Source: Pedobacter polaris (GTDB lineage: Bacteria; Bacteroidota; Bacteroidia; Sphingobacteriales; Sphingobacteriaceae). Taken from it: a stretch of DNA of 64,000 nucleotides. The DNA is taken from positions 372,314-436,313 of the forward strand of contig NZ_SWBR01000002.1 of the NCBI RefSeq assembly GCF_005116505.1. Reading direction: 5' to 3'. Made by a program: the position numbers and the translations under genes. Positions 26,493 through 36,277 of the stretch are shown one piece after another. The stretch's first letter is position 1, and every line of letters begins with the position of its first letter. The notes beneath the pieces were generated by a model. It saw only the letters and a program-made list of their open reading frames with translations, did not search any database and had not been told where the DNA came from.

Positions 26493-28658
26493 ATGAAAAA
26501 TTTAAAAAAAATAGTACTTCTAATAATTTTAAGTTGTTTAACGTTTCCAATTTTTGCTCAAAAAGCAAGTTGGATTTGGTATCCAGGCGATTTTGATATT
26601 TACATGAGCAATGTAATGCAAAATCGTAGAACAGAAAGAGGTTCCTTCTTCCCAGTGTTCTGGAAAATGGATAGTCATTTTGTTTTAGTAGATTTTCATA
26701 AAGAATTTAACCTGTCATCACCCGAAGAAGTTAAACTCTATGTAGAAGGAACTTACAATGTTAAGATTGATGGACAGGCAATAACAGGTTTCCCAAAATC
26801 TATTACCATTCCTGCTGGAAAGCACAAATTGAGCTTAAAAGTTTACGGAACGGATAAAGTTCCAGCAATTTTTGTACAAGGTAAAACTGTGGTTTCTGAT
26901 GATACTTGGTTAACCACTTTTGAAGACAAAGAGTGGATTGACGCAAGCGGAAAAACTTCAGATAAATCTGGAACTACTTTCGTTAATGCAGGAACTTGGA
27001 ATTTAACTGACCCATTAACACCACCATCAAAATTCAAGTTGCCAACAGTGCCAATGTTTGCAGGTAAAACAGACAAAGTAAACAAAGGCTTCGTTTCAGA
27101 TTTTGGTAAGGAAACTTTTGGTTTTATTAAGGTTCACGGGCTCAAAGGAAAAGGGAAATTGAATATCTATTATGGCGAATCTAAAGAAGAGGCTTTGTCG
27201 GTTGATAAATGTGAAACTTTAGATTTATTGGAACTTGATTTATCAAGAAAAACTGATTCAATAATGATACTTTCTAAGGCATTTAGATATGTAAATGTTC
27301 AGCCAGAAGGTTCAGTATCTCTTGATTCCGTTTCAATGCTATATGAATATTCGCCTGTAGCTGAACGTGGAAGTTTTAAAAGTTCGGATATTGAATTGAA
27401 TAAGATTTATGACGTAGCTAAATACACTTTTCAATTAAATACAAGAGAATTTTTTATTGATGGAATTAAACGTGACAGATGGGTATGGAGTGGAGATGCT
27501 TATCAAAGCTATCTAATGAATTATTATTCGTTTTTTGATGCATCTACTGTAAAAAGAACTTTATGGGCACAACGAGGAAAAGATCCAGTTACAGCTCATA
27601 TAAACACCATTATGGATTATTCATTTTATTGGTTTTTAGGTATATATGATTATTATCAGTACGCCGGAGATAAGAAATTTGTAGAAGATATTTATCCAAG
27701 AATGAAAACATTAATGACTTATATTGATGGTCGTAAAAACAAAAATGGTTTATTAGAATGGATGCCTGGAGACTGGATTTTTATAGATTGGGCAGATAAA
27801 TTAAGTAAAGATGGCGAAGTTAGTTTTGAGCAATTATTATATTGCCGAAGCTTAGAAACGATGGCCTTATGTGCTAAATTAGCAAATGACAATGCAAGTG
27901 CTGCGCTCTACACCAAACAAGCAGCCGACTTAAAAGCTAAAATATTTGCTTTGTATTGGAACCCAACCAAAAAAGCTTTAGTTCATAGCCGCATCAATGG
28001 AAAACAGACTGATAATGTAACGCGTTACGCCAATATGTTCGGTATTTTCTTCGATTATTTTACGCCAGCACAAAAATTAGCAGTAAAAAAGAATGTATTA
28101 TTAAACGATAAAGTTGCCAAAATCACTACACCTTATATGCGTTTTTATGAACTGGAAGCACTTTGTGCGATGGGAGAGCAACCTTATGTTTTAAAAGAAA
28201 TGAAAAATTATTGGGGTGGAATGTTAAAGTTAGGAGCAACTTCATTTTGGGAAGAATACAATCCTGATAAGAAAGACACGGAACATTTAGCAATGTATGG
28301 TCGTCCCTATGGAAAAAGTTTGTGCCACGCTTGGGGTGCTAGTCCAATTTATTTATTAGGTAAGTATTATTTAGGAGTTAAACCTACATCTGCTGCATAT
28401 CAAACTTATGTTATTGAACCAAATTTAGGTGGTTTAGAATGGATGGAAGGCAAAGTGCCAACCAATAATGGAGAAATTGCTATTTCGGTAAGTGAAAAAG
28501 AAATAAAGGTTAAAGCAGCAGAGGGTGTTGGTAAATTGAGATTTAAAAGTGTTACTAAACCAAGTGTAAACGACGCAGAAGTAAAAGAAATTTCAAAAGG
28601 TTTATACGAAGTAACGATACAAAAAGGAGTAGAGTATTTGGTGAAGTACGAAGGGTAA
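26493..28658 (+). CDS. GH78-like alpha-L-rhamnosidase
   Basis: Secreted 721-residue enzyme with a signal peptide ending PIFAQ. An N-terminal beta domain (SWIWYPGDFDIYMSN ... HKEFNLSSPEEVKLYVEGTYNVKIDG) precedes an (alpha/alpha)6 barrel with FFIDGIKRDRWVWSGDAYQSY, the GH78 block carrying the catalytic acid. A C-terminal beta domain follows (ATSFWEEYNP, then YVIEPNLGGLEWMEGKVPT). It is shorter than and divergent from the two 910-residue GH78 genes here, so it likely prefers a different rhamnosyl linkage. It is the last plus-strand gene before the IclR regulator. Confidence 0.8.
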   Translation: MKNLKKIVLLIILSCLTFPIFAQKASWIWYPGDFDIYMSNVMQNRRTERGSFFPVFWKMDSHFVLVDFHKEFNLSSPEEVKLYVEGTYNVKIDGQAITGFPKSITIPAGKHKLSLKVYGTDKVPAIFVQGKTVVSDDTWLTTFEDKEWIDASGKTSDKSGTTFVNAGTWNLTDPLTPPSKFKLPTVPMFAGKTDKVNKGFVSDFGKETFGFIKVHGLKGKGKLNIYYGESKEEALSVDKCETLDLLELDLSRKTDSIMILSKAFRYVNVQPEGSVSLDSVSMLYEYSPVAERGSFKSSDIELNKIYDVAKYTFQLNTREFFIDGIKRDRWVWSGDAYQSYLMNYYSFFDASTVKRTLWAQRGKDPVTAHINTIMDYSFYWFLGIYDYYQYAGDKKFVEDIYPRMKTLMTYIDGRKNKNGLLEWMPGDWIFIDWADKLSKDGEVSFEQLLYCRSLETMALCAKLANDNASAALYTKQAADLKAKIFALYWNPTKKALVHSRINGKQTDNVTRYANMFGIFFDYFTPAQKLAVKKNVLLNDKVAKITTPYMRFYELEALCAMGEQPYVLKEMKNYWGGMLKLGATSFWEEYNPDKKDTEHLAMYGRPYGKSLCHAWGASPIYLLGKYYLGVKPTSAAYQTYVIEPNLGGLEWMEGKVPTNNGEIAISVSEKEIKVKAAEGVGKLRFKSVTKPSVNDAEVKEISKGLYEVTIQKGVEYLVKYEG

Positions 28659-28666
28659 AAAGGCTT

Positions 28667-28759
28667 CGTCATTCCCGTGAAAACGGGAATCGTAAAGCGC
28701 TGAAAAGGTATTGTTATTTTCCTATCGCATTACGATTGCCAGTCAAGCTGGCAATGACG
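28667..28759. repeat. family A variant repeat between convergent genes
   Basis: cgtcattcccgtgaaaacgg at the left and gccagtcaagctggcaatga at the right each contain their own small stem (cccgt/acggg and gccag/ctggc) within outer arms cgtcatt and aatgacg. It fills the gap between the GH78 gene and the IclR gene and may stop transcripts from both sides. Confidence 0.7.
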
Positions 28760-28772
28760 ACACTATTAAGGG

Positions 28773-29555
28773 TTACAACCCTAAAACACCAATCCTTTGT
28801 TCAATTTTTTTAACACATTTATTAGCTTCGGCTAATATCTCATCGTTCTTTATATTCTTGTTAATGTTTAAAGTGCTTAACATTGAGATGGTTAAACATG
28901 CTATAATGCCATTTGTGCTGTGTTTTCCTATTGGGAGAGAAATATCTGAAACACCTTCGGCCAAATCACTGGGTTTAAAATATGCTCCAGTTTCTTTGAT
29001 GTTAGCTAAAGAAGCTAAAAATTCATCTCTTTTAGGTTTTGGATATTTCTTATAAATTGGATTAACTTTTAAAACTGTGGCTCGCTCTGTTTCATTCATA
29101 TAAGCCAGTAAAACTTTGCCAGAAGCAGTTAAAGGCAAAGGGAAAAGATTTCCCTCTTCTATAGATAAAGCAATTGGTCCGGGACTTTTAGCGTGAATTA
29201 TTACCATTACTTGGTTCATGTATAAAATACTCAAATGGCAAGATTGTCTAACTATACCAGCTAACTCTTCCAATGGAAATTGTGCAGCTTTTCTAAGTTC
29301 ATCTACTGGAGAATGCCTGTGTGAAAGATAAAAAAGCTTTAAAGATAATCGGTATTTGCCCGAAACTTCATCTCTTAAAATGTAACCTCTACTCTCGAGA
29401 CTCATTAACATTCTGTAAATTTCATTTGGAGTTTTATCAATTCCTAGTGCAATTTCAGACTGAGAAAGGGGAATGGATTGTGCTGAAAGGTATTCTAATA
29501 TATCAAGACCCTTATCGAGAGCAGGTGCCTGATATTTTGATTCGTTTTCGTTCAT
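28773..29555 (-). CDS. IclR-family transcriptional regulator
   Basis: DNA-binding regulator of 260 residues. The N-terminal winged helix-turn-helix covers about residues 10-75 (ALDKGLDILEYLS ... TPNEIYRMLMSLESRGYILRD). The C-terminal effector domain includes SILYMNQVMVII, PLTASGKVLLAYM and GVSDISLPIG, all standard IclR blocks. IclR proteins bind small acids or aromatic and sugar-acid effectors. It is the only regulator gene seen in the window and is divergent from the rhamnosidase at 29791. It may control the block that includes the CoA-transferase module. Confidence 0.88.
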   Translation of the reverse strand: MNENESKYQAPALDKGLDILEYLSAQSIPLSQSEIALGIDKTPNEIYRMLMSLESRGYILRDEVSGKYRLSLKLFYLSHRHSPVDELRKAAQFPLEELAGIVRQSCHLSILYMNQVMVIIHAKSPGPIALSIEEGNLFPLPLTASGKVLLAYMNETERATVLKVNPIYKKYPKPKRDEFLASLANIKETGAYFKPSDLAEGVSDISLPIGKHSTNGIIACLTISMLSTLNINKNIKNDEILAEANKCVKKIEQRIGVLGL

Positions 29556-29585
29556 CGTACCGATTTAATATAATGCTTACTTTTT

Positions 29586-29593
29586 CAAACATA
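29586..29593 (-). promoter_or_regulatory. candidate -7 element of the IclR gene promoter
   Basis: Read on the minus strand the bases are TATGTTTG, a perfect match to the Bacteroidota -7 consensus TAnnTTTG. It lies about 31 bases upstream of the IclR start codon. No convincing -33 TTTG is seen at the usual distance. Confidence 0.45.
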
Positions 29594-29670
29594 CAAAATG
29601 CTTTCTAATTTATGATTTAACAAGTAGTAATTTTTTAACGAGAATAACTTTCATATTTAAAAAAAACATT

Positions 29671-29678
29671 TATATTTG
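29671..29678 (+). promoter_or_regulatory. candidate -7 element for the 29791 operon
   Basis: TATATTTG matches TAnnTTTG exactly, 112 bases before the GH78 start, leaving a leader of about 100 bases. An operator for the divergent IclR protein could lie in this 235-base intergenic region. The palindrome-like gataccttttgtatc (29728-29742) is a candidate but unproven. Confidence 0.4.
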
Positions 29679-29790
29679 AATACAAGAGTATTTTAAGCCT
29701 AAGTAAAAGTAACCAATTATAAACTGATACCTTTTGTATCACATTACAACTAAAATATTAGCAATAAACAATGGCTAATGTATTTATAGA

Positions 29791-32547
29791 ATGAACAAAG
29801 TTTTAACAATTTTCTTGCTCTATTTTATTTCACTCCCAAGTTATGGACAGCGACTAAAAGTTGTTGATTTAACCTGCGAGTACAGAACAGAACCTATTGG
29901 CATTGATGTTGTTTATCCTTCTTTAAGTTGGAAATCTACTTCTTCAGAAAGAAATGTCTACCAAACTGCTTATCAAATCTTAGTTTCAGATAATCTTCAA
30001 TCATTAAACAAGAATATTGGAAATGTTTGGGATTCAAAAAAGATAACTTCTAATCAGTCCATTCAATTGAAGTATAAGGGGCTAAAGCTTATAGCAACCA
30101 AAAAATATTATTGGAAAGTTAAAATTTGGGCTTATAATAGCATAGCTGTTTGGAGCAAGACCGCCTTTTGGCAAATGGGGCTTTTAACTGTAAATGATTG
30201 GAAAGGAGCACAGTGGATTGCTTATGATAAAATTGCAGATTCAAATAAAAACACCCTTCCTGTAGACGGAAAGAAAGATACTTTCAAGGAGAATAACATC
30301 TTGCCGATGTTTCGCAAAAGTTTTAGCGTAGCAAAGCCGATAAAAAAAGCAACCGTTTTTATTTCTGGTTTGGGTCATTTTGAAATGAGTTTAAACGGAC
30401 AAAAAGTTGGTGATCATTTTTTAGATCCAGGATGGGCAAAATATGATAAAGAGGCTTTATACGTAACTTTTGATTTGACAAAACAGCTAAAATCTGGCGA
30501 AAATGTTATGGGTGTAATGTTAGGCAATGGTTTTTATTACGTTCCACCAATAAGTTCAAGGTACAGGAAACTTAAATCTGCTTTTGGTTATCCAAAAATG
30601 ATTTGCCGATTGGCAATAGAATATGTTGATGGCACAACTTCAAATATTATTTCTAATCCATCTTGGAAAACTACTCCATCTCCAATTACTTTTTCAAGTA
30701 TTTATGGGGGTGAGGACTATAATGCCAACTTAGAACAAAAAGGATGGGATTTACCAAAATTCGATGATAGTAAGTGGAAAGCAGCTTTGCTAGTTGATGG
30801 ACCAAAATTGAACGCCCAGAAAGAAGAGCCAGTAAAAGTATTTGAAAACTTTAATGCAAAAACAATTCAGTCTGTTGCAAATGGCGAATGGGTTTATGAT
30901 TTAGGTCAAAATTCATCAGCTATTATTGAGTTAAAAGTTCGTGGTAAAAAAGGAGATACTATTCGAATTACGCCAGCTGAACTATTAAAAACCGATGGTT
31001 CAGTTACACAACGCAATATTGGTGGACCATCATACTTCACTTATATCTTAAAAGGCGATGGCTTAGAAACTTGGCGACCAAGATTTATGTACACTGGTTT
31101 TCGTTATTTACAGGTTAAAGGTGGTATTCCTGCCGGAAAAGAAAATCCATCAAATAAAGCTGTTGTTGAAGATTTAAAAGGACTTCACATCCGCAATGCG
31201 GCAACAGCTGTTGGAAGTTTTAACAGCTCAAATGATTTGTTCAATAAAACATTTAGTTTGATAGATTGGTCTATTAAAAGTAATATGGTAAGTGTATTTA
31301 CCGATTGTCCACACAGAGAAAAGTTAGGTTGGTTAGAGCAATTACACCTAATGGGAAGTTCCGTTAGTTACAATTATGACGTTGCACCCTTGTTTAAAAA
31401 AGCTTTACGGGATATGCAAAATTCGCAAACAGTAGATGGTTTAATTCCTGAAATTGCGCCAGAATATGTAAAGTTTGAGTGGGGTGGTGATATGTTTCGT
31501 GATTCACCAGAATGGGGAAGTAGTGGTATTTTAATGCCTTGGTATTTGTATCAATGGTATGGCGATAAACAAACAATGATAGATTACTATCCAATGATGC
31601 AACGCTACGCCAACTATTTAAAAACAAAAGCAAACAATCATATTTTAGCTCAGGGCCTTGGTGATTGGTATGATTTAGGTCCAAATCCTCCTGGAGTTTC
31701 TCAATTAACACCAATGGGTGTTACAGGAACAGCCATTTATTATCACGATTTAATTATACTAGAAAAAATTGCCAACCTCATCGGGAAACCTCAGGATGCG
31801 ATTACTTACAAAAGCCTTGCATCACAAGTTAGAAAAGCATTTAATACTAAATTCTTTAATGCCAGCACTAAGCAATACGCAACTGGAAGCCAAGCTGCAA
31901 ATGCAATGGCAGTTTATATGGAATTGGTTGAACCACAATACAAACAAGCAGTTGTAGATAATATCATTAAAGATATCAGGAACAGAAATAACAGCCTTAC
32001 TGCCGGTGATATCGGTTATCGTTATTTATTAAGAGTTCTAGAAAACGAAGGTAGGTCTGATGTAATATTTGATATGAATAATCGCTCTGATGTGCCCGGT
32101 TATGGAATGCAAATTGCAAAAGGTGCAACCGCATTAACAGAAAGCTGGGCTGCATTACCCACTGTTTCTAACAATCATTTCATGTTAGGTCATTTAATGG
32201 AATGGTTTTATAGTGGCGTTGGTGGCATTAGGCAAGAGGAAGGCTCAATCGCTTGGAACAAGATTAAAATATATCCAGAAATTGTTGGCGATTTAACATC
32301 TGCAAATACAAGCTACAATTCTCCTTATGGTGTAATTGCTACGAATTGGCGTAAATCATCTACAAGTTTTGAGTTAGACGTAAACATACCTGCAAATACC
32401 TCGGCTACAATATATTTACCTGCAAAAATATCTCAAAGTATAATTAATGAAGGAGTTGGGAAATTCAATATCCTCAATTATGATGGAGATAGAGCAAAAA
32501 TTGCAGTTGGTTCAGGAGTTTACAAATTTAAAGTTCAGAACAAATGA
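29791..32547 (+). CDS. GH78 alpha-L-rhamnosidase
   Basis: Secreted 918-residue rhamnosidase with a signal peptide ending PSYGQ. The domain order is the same as in the gene at 13785. The N-terminal beta domain opens VVDLTCEYRTEPIGIDVVYP. The middle module has FISGLGHFEMSLNGQKVGDHF, and the (alpha/alpha)6 barrel has FTDCPHREKLGWLEQLHLMG, the family's DCPxRE block with its catalytic acid. GATALTESWAAL is the second conserved block. Its histidine-containing DCPHREK block differs from DCPQRNER in the paralogue, suggesting a different substrate. First gene of the block divergent from the IclR regulator; its stop overlaps the next start (ATGA). Confidence 0.87.
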   Translation: MNKVLTIFLLYFISLPSYGQRLKVVDLTCEYRTEPIGIDVVYPSLSWKSTSSERNVYQTAYQILVSDNLQSLNKNIGNVWDSKKITSNQSIQLKYKGLKLIATKKYYWKVKIWAYNSIAVWSKTAFWQMGLLTVNDWKGAQWIAYDKIADSNKNTLPVDGKKDTFKENNILPMFRKSFSVAKPIKKATVFISGLGHFEMSLNGQKVGDHFLDPGWAKYDKEALYVTFDLTKQLKSGENVMGVMLGNGFYYVPPISSRYRKLKSAFGYPKMICRLAIEYVDGTTSNIISNPSWKTTPSPITFSSIYGGEDYNANLEQKGWDLPKFDDSKWKAALLVDGPKLNAQKEEPVKVFENFNAKTIQSVANGEWVYDLGQNSSAIIELKVRGKKGDTIRITPAELLKTDGSVTQRNIGGPSYFTYILKGDGLETWRPRFMYTGFRYLQVKGGIPAGKENPSNKAVVEDLKGLHIRNAATAVGSFNSSNDLFNKTFSLIDWSIKSNMVSVFTDCPHREKLGWLEQLHLMGSSVSYNYDVAPLFKKALRDMQNSQTVDGLIPEIAPEYVKFEWGGDMFRDSPEWGSSGILMPWYLYQWYGDKQTMIDYYPMMQRYANYLKTKANNHILAQGLGDWYDLGPNPPGVSQLTPMGVTGTAIYYHDLIILEKIANLIGKPQDAITYKSLASQVRKAFNTKFFNASTKQYATGSQAANAMAVYMELVEPQYKQAVVDNIIKDIRNRNNSLTAGDIGYRYLLRVLENEGRSDVIFDMNNRSDVPGYGMQIAKGATALTESWAALPTVSNNHFMLGHLMEWFYSGVGGIRQEEGSIAWNKIKIYPEIVGDLTSANTSYNSPYGVIATNWRKSSTSFELDVNIPANTSATIYLPAKISQSIINEGVGKFNILNYDGDRAKIAVGSGVYKFKVQNK

Positions 32548-33656
32548 GAAAGATAAGTCTATTTATTTTCCTCTTTGTTTGCGCATTAAACGTAGATGCT
32601 CAAAAATACAATCCTGTTTCTCAAATAGAAATGGAGAAGATTTATCAAGAAGTAAGAACACCTTACAAATACGGTTTAGTGTTAGTTCCTAATGATGAGC
32701 AGCATAAAATGGATTGTCCTACTATCTTTCGAAAAGGAAAGTTTTGGTATATGACTTATCTGATTTACAGCGGAAGGGGTTATGAAACTTGGCTGGCAAA
32801 AAGTAAGGATTTATTGAACTGGGAAAATCTTGGAAAACAAATGTCGTTTGGTGATGCAGGCAGCTGGGATGACAATCAAAAAGCTGGTTACAATGCTTTA
32901 ATAAACACCAAGTGGAATGGAAATTATAAGCTAGGTAAATTCGATGGCAAATATTGGATGTCTTATTTCGGTGGTAAAGAAAAAGGTTATGAAACAGAAC
33001 CTTTGTCAATCGGAATGGCTTATGTAAAAAGCAATCCTTGGGTTGCACAAGAATGGACAAGATTAGAAAAGCCAGTTTTAACTTCAGCAGATGCCGATGT
33101 AAGATGGTGGGAGAATAGAAATAAACTGTTTAAAAGCTCGATAATTGAAGATAAAAAGAAGTTAACCGGGCATCAGTTTGTAATGTATTACAATGCAGTT
33201 GGAGATTCATTGGTAAACAATAAAAAAACAAGGTGGTACGAGCGTATCGGGATGGCTGTTTCTGATGATATGTTGAACTGGAAAAGATTTCAAAAAGATC
33301 CAGTGGTTCATCACCCAGTTGGGATAACAGGAGACGGTGTGATCCAGAAAATAGATAATACTTGGGTAATGTTCTATTTCGGTGCTTTTTGGGAAGACAG
33401 AAAAGGGGCATTTAACCGTTTTGCGGCATCAAATGATCTAGTGAACTGGACAGATTGGAATGGTGGTAATTTAATCGAGTCATCAGAAAAATATGATGAA
33501 TTGTATGCACATAAATCATTTGTTTTAAAGTATAAAGGAGTTGTTTATCATTTCTATTGTGCAGTAAATAAGAAAGACCAACGAGGAATTGCAGTAGCAA
33601 CCTCAAAAGATTTAGGGAAAAGTAAAGTGAATTTTGTAAACGAAAACAAGAACTAA
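32544..33656 (+). CDS. secreted five-bladed propeller glycosidase-like protein
   Basis: Exported 370-residue protein with a signal peptide ending NVDAQ. The body reads as a five-bladed beta-propeller of the GH43/GH32/GH117-like superfamily: MDCPTIFRKGKFWYMTYLIY, TWLAKSKDLLNWENLG, IGMAVSDDMLNWKRF and ATSKDLG are typical blade edges. DCPT and GDGVIQ could provide acidic catalytic residues. I cannot assign a CAZy family by eye, so specificity is open. It is translationally coupled to the upstream rhamnosidase (ATGA overlap) and followed within 2 bases by a GH2 gene, so it likely acts on the same oligosaccharide. Confidence 0.6.
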   Translation: MRKISLFIFLFVCALNVDAQKYNPVSQIEMEKIYQEVRTPYKYGLVLVPNDEQHKMDCPTIFRKGKFWYMTYLIYSGRGYETWLAKSKDLLNWENLGKQMSFGDAGSWDDNQKAGYNALINTKWNGNYKLGKFDGKYWMSYFGGKEKGYETEPLSIGMAYVKSNPWVAQEWTRLEKPVLTSADADVRWWENRNKLFKSSIIEDKKKLTGHQFVMYYNAVGDSLVNNKKTRWYERIGMAVSDDMLNWKRFQKDPVVHHPVGITGDGVIQKIDNTWVMFYFGAFWEDRKGAFNRFAASNDLVNWTDWNGGNLIESSEKYDELYAHKSFVLKYKGVVYHFYCAVNKKDQRGIAVATSKDLGKSKVNFVNENKN

Positions 33657-33658
33657 GA

Positions 33659-36184
33659 ATGTTAGGGTTAAATATAAAATATAAGTTTTTTATCTTTTTG
33701 CTTAGCGCAACGTTAGCATCAAGTTATTGCCTTGCTATTATTGCTCCCTTGCCTTCATTGCGAGTAGGCACGACAAAGCAATCTATCTTGCAGGAAAGAT
33801 TGCTTCTCCCGTTGAAGGATCGGGATCGCAATGACGAACCTCCTCGCTCAAGAATTAGCTTTAACAAAGATTGGAAGTTCTTTTTAGGCGATGAACCAAA
33901 TGCAAAAAGTACAACTTACAATGATACCAAATGGCGTAAATTAACGTTACCTCACGATTGGAGCATTGAAGGAAAATTTGATGAGAAGAACCCTGCTAAG
34001 CCAGAAGGTGGTGGTTTGCCAACTGGAATTGGATGGTATAGAAAAGATTTTATCGCCCCTGCAAATTTTAAAAATAGAATTACAACCATAGAATTTGATG
34101 GCGTTTACAAAAACTCAGAGGTTTGGTTAAATGGTCATTTTGTAGGCAAGCGCCCTTATGGCTATATTTCGTTTTCTTATGAGCTAAGCAAATACCTAAA
34201 AGCTGGTAAAAATACAATTGCTGTAAAAGTAGATAATTCTGCTCAACCAGATTCTAGATGGTATTCAGGCTCTGGAATTTATAGAAATGTATGGTTAACC
34301 TCAACTTCTAAAGTGGCAATCGCACACTGGGGAGTTAAAGTAAATCCACAGCTTTCTAAAGATGGGAGCAAGGTTTTAGTTAATGTTGGCACTATCATTT
34401 ACAACAAGACGAAACAAAATCAAACTGCGGCTTTAATCAACTCAATTTATGATGAAAATGGTAAATTGATTAAAAAGAGTAATCCATATTTTTTAAAACT
34501 GGATACTACTAACCTAGATATGACCACAGATTTATCTATCAAAAATCCAATTCTTTGGTCGGTAGATAACCCTAAACAATACAAACTGGTTACTGAAATT
34601 TTACAGAATGGAAAAGTAATCGATAGCAAAACCACCTTATTCGGTATTCGTTCATTTAGTTTTGATGCAAAAAAGGGTTTTTCATTAAATGGAAAATCAA
34701 TGAAAATTCAAGGTGTTTGTTTGCACCATGATTTAGGCGCTTTAGGTGCTGCTGTTAATACCAGAGGAATGGAACGCCAATTGGAAATTATGAAAGCAAT
34801 GGGGGTAAATGCAATTAGGACAGCACACAATCCGCCAGCACCAGAGTTTTTAGATTTATGCGATAAAATGGGCTTTTTAGTAATGGATGAAGCTTTTGAT
34901 ATGTGGGTTAAAAAGAAAACTAAAAACGATTATCATTTAGATTTTCCTGCTTGGCACAGAAGAGACTTAGAAGATATGGTTAAACGTGACATTAATCACC
35001 CATCCATCATTTTATGGAGTATCGGAAATGAAATTCGTGAGCAGTTTGATAGCACAGGAATTGCCATTACAAAAGAACTGGTTACCATCGTTAAAAATTT
35101 GGATAGAACTCGTCCCGTAATCTCTGCTTTAACAGAAACAGATCCGAAGAAAAACTTCATTTATCAAGCTGATGCTTTAGATATTTATGGATTAAACTAC
35201 AATCACAAAAAGTATAAAGATTTCCCTATAAACTATCCAAATGTTAAGTTTTTAGGAACAGAAACTACATCAGCCTTAGCCACAAGGGGTTATTACGATA
35301 CTGCAGATAGCATTCGCCGTTGGCCAAAAGATGGAAAAACCAAATTTACAGAAGGAAATAAGGATTGGGCAGCTTCATCTTATGATAATGTTTCTGCTTA
35401 TTGGGGTTCAACCCACGAAGAAACTTTAAAGGAAGCTAAAAAATATGAGCACGTTTCGGGCATTTTTGTATGGACAGGATTTGACTATTTAGGCGAACCT
35501 TTGCCTTATGCTTGGCCAGCGAGAAGTTCTTATTTCGGCATTGTAGACTTGGCGGGTTTTCCAAAAGATTCTTATTATTTATACCAAAGCGAGTGGACTA
35601 ACAGGCCCGTTTTGCATTTATTACCACATTGGAACTGGAATACAGGAAAATCTGTAGAAGTATGGGCTTATTACAACAATGCAGATGAAGTTGAATTGTA
35701 CCTGAATGGCAAATCATTAGGTAAAAAAAGTAAACAAGGTGATGATTTACACCTAATGTGGAATGTTCCTTTCGAAACCGGAACACTAAAAGCTATCTCT
35801 CGAAAAGGCGGAAAAGAGATTTTAGTTAAAGAAATTAAAACAGCGGGTGCTCCAGCTAAAATAGAATTAATTGCAGATAGAAAAGTCATCAAAGCTGATG
35901 GTAGGGACCTATCATTTATTACGGTTAAGGTTTTAGATAAGGATGGAAATTTAGTGCCAAATGCAGCTAATTTGGTAAATTTTAAAATAGAGGGTGAAGG
36001 ATTTATAGCAGGAGTTGACAATGGTTTTCAGGCAAGTTTAGAGCCTTTTAAAGCAAATTATAGAAAAGCATATAATGGACTTTGCTTGGCTATAATTCAA
36101 GCTAAAGAAAAAGCAGGAACAATTAAATTAACAGCAACATCGAATGGATTAACAAGTTCATCGGTTTTGATAACAACTAAATAA
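33659..36184 (+). CDS. secreted GH2 glycosidase carrying a repeat-derived N-terminal linker
   Basis: GH2 enzyme of 841 residues. A signal peptide covers about residues 1-26. The sugar-binding domain starts SRISFNKDWKFFLGD. The TIM barrel has acid/base Glu in LWSIGNEI (residue 458) and nucleophile Glu in FLGTETTS (residue 535). A DUF4982-like domain and an invasin-like Ig domain (KVIKADGRDLSFITVKVLDKDG) close the protein, an order common in Bacteroidota beta-galactosidases. Residues of about 32-60 (PSLRVGTTKQSILQERLLLP and onward) are not GH2 sequence: they are the in-frame translation of a complete palindromic repeat at 33754-33836. The frame is intact, so the enzyme is probably still made. 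Confidence 0.82.
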   Translation: MLGLNIKYKFFIFLLSATLASSYCLAIIAPLPSLRVGTTKQSILQERLLLPLKDRDRNDEPPRSRISFNKDWKFFLGDEPNAKSTTYNDTKWRKLTLPHDWSIEGKFDEKNPAKPEGGGLPTGIGWYRKDFIAPANFKNRITTIEFDGVYKNSEVWLNGHFVGKRPYGYISFSYELSKYLKAGKNTIAVKVDNSAQPDSRWYSGSGIYRNVWLTSTSKVAIAHWGVKVNPQLSKDGSKVLVNVGTIIYNKTKQNQTAALINSIYDENGKLIKKSNPYFLKLDTTNLDMTTDLSIKNPILWSVDNPKQYKLVTEILQNGKVIDSKTTLFGIRSFSFDAKKGFSLNGKSMKIQGVCLHHDLGALGAAVNTRGMERQLEIMKAMGVNAIRTAHNPPAPEFLDLCDKMGFLVMDEAFDMWVKKKTKNDYHLDFPAWHRRDLEDMVKRDINHPSIILWSIGNEIREQFDSTGIAITKELVTIVKNLDRTRPVISALTETDPKKNFIYQADALDIYGLNYNHKKYKDFPINYPNVKFLGTETTSALATRGYYDTADSIRRWPKDGKTKFTEGNKDWAASSYDNVSAYWGSTHEETLKEAKKYEHVSGIFVWTGFDYLGEPLPYAWPARSSYFGIVDLAGFPKDSYYLYQSEWTNRPVLHLLPHWNWNTGKSVEVWAYYNNADEVELYLNGKSLGKKSKQGDDLHLMWNVPFETGTLKAISRKGGKEILVKEIKTAGAPAKIELIADRKVIKADGRDLSFITVKVLDKDGNLVPNAANLVNFKIEGEGFIAGVDNGFQASLEPFKANYRKAYNGLCLAIIQAKEKAGTIKLTATSNGLTSSSVLITTK
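33754..33836. repeat. family A repeat inserted in a GH2 coding sequence
   Basis: Outer arms ttcattgcgag and tcgcaatgacg, and inner arms aaagcaatctatcttgc and gaaagattgcttc, are intact. The element lies between the signal peptide and the first GH2 domain and keeps the reading frame open. Confidence 0.85.
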
Positions 36185-36192
36185 TTAGAAAT

Positions 36193-36263
36193 TAACCACA
36201 TAGAAACATAGTACATATAGAAATAGCTGCAAACAACCTATGTTTTCTATGTGCCTATGTGTT
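36193..36263. repeat. inverted repeat (family E, cacatagaaacatag type)
   Basis: ccacatagaaacatag at the left and ctatgttttctatgtgcc, then tatgtgtt, at the right form a long imperfect hairpin. It fills the gap ahead of the solute-binding-like gene. Confidence 0.65.
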
Positions 36264-36277
36264 AAAAAAATTAGACA

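Noticed and set aside
28711..29055. Plus-strand open frame of 114 codons
   Set aside because: It is antisense to the well-supported IclR gene and has no family motif.
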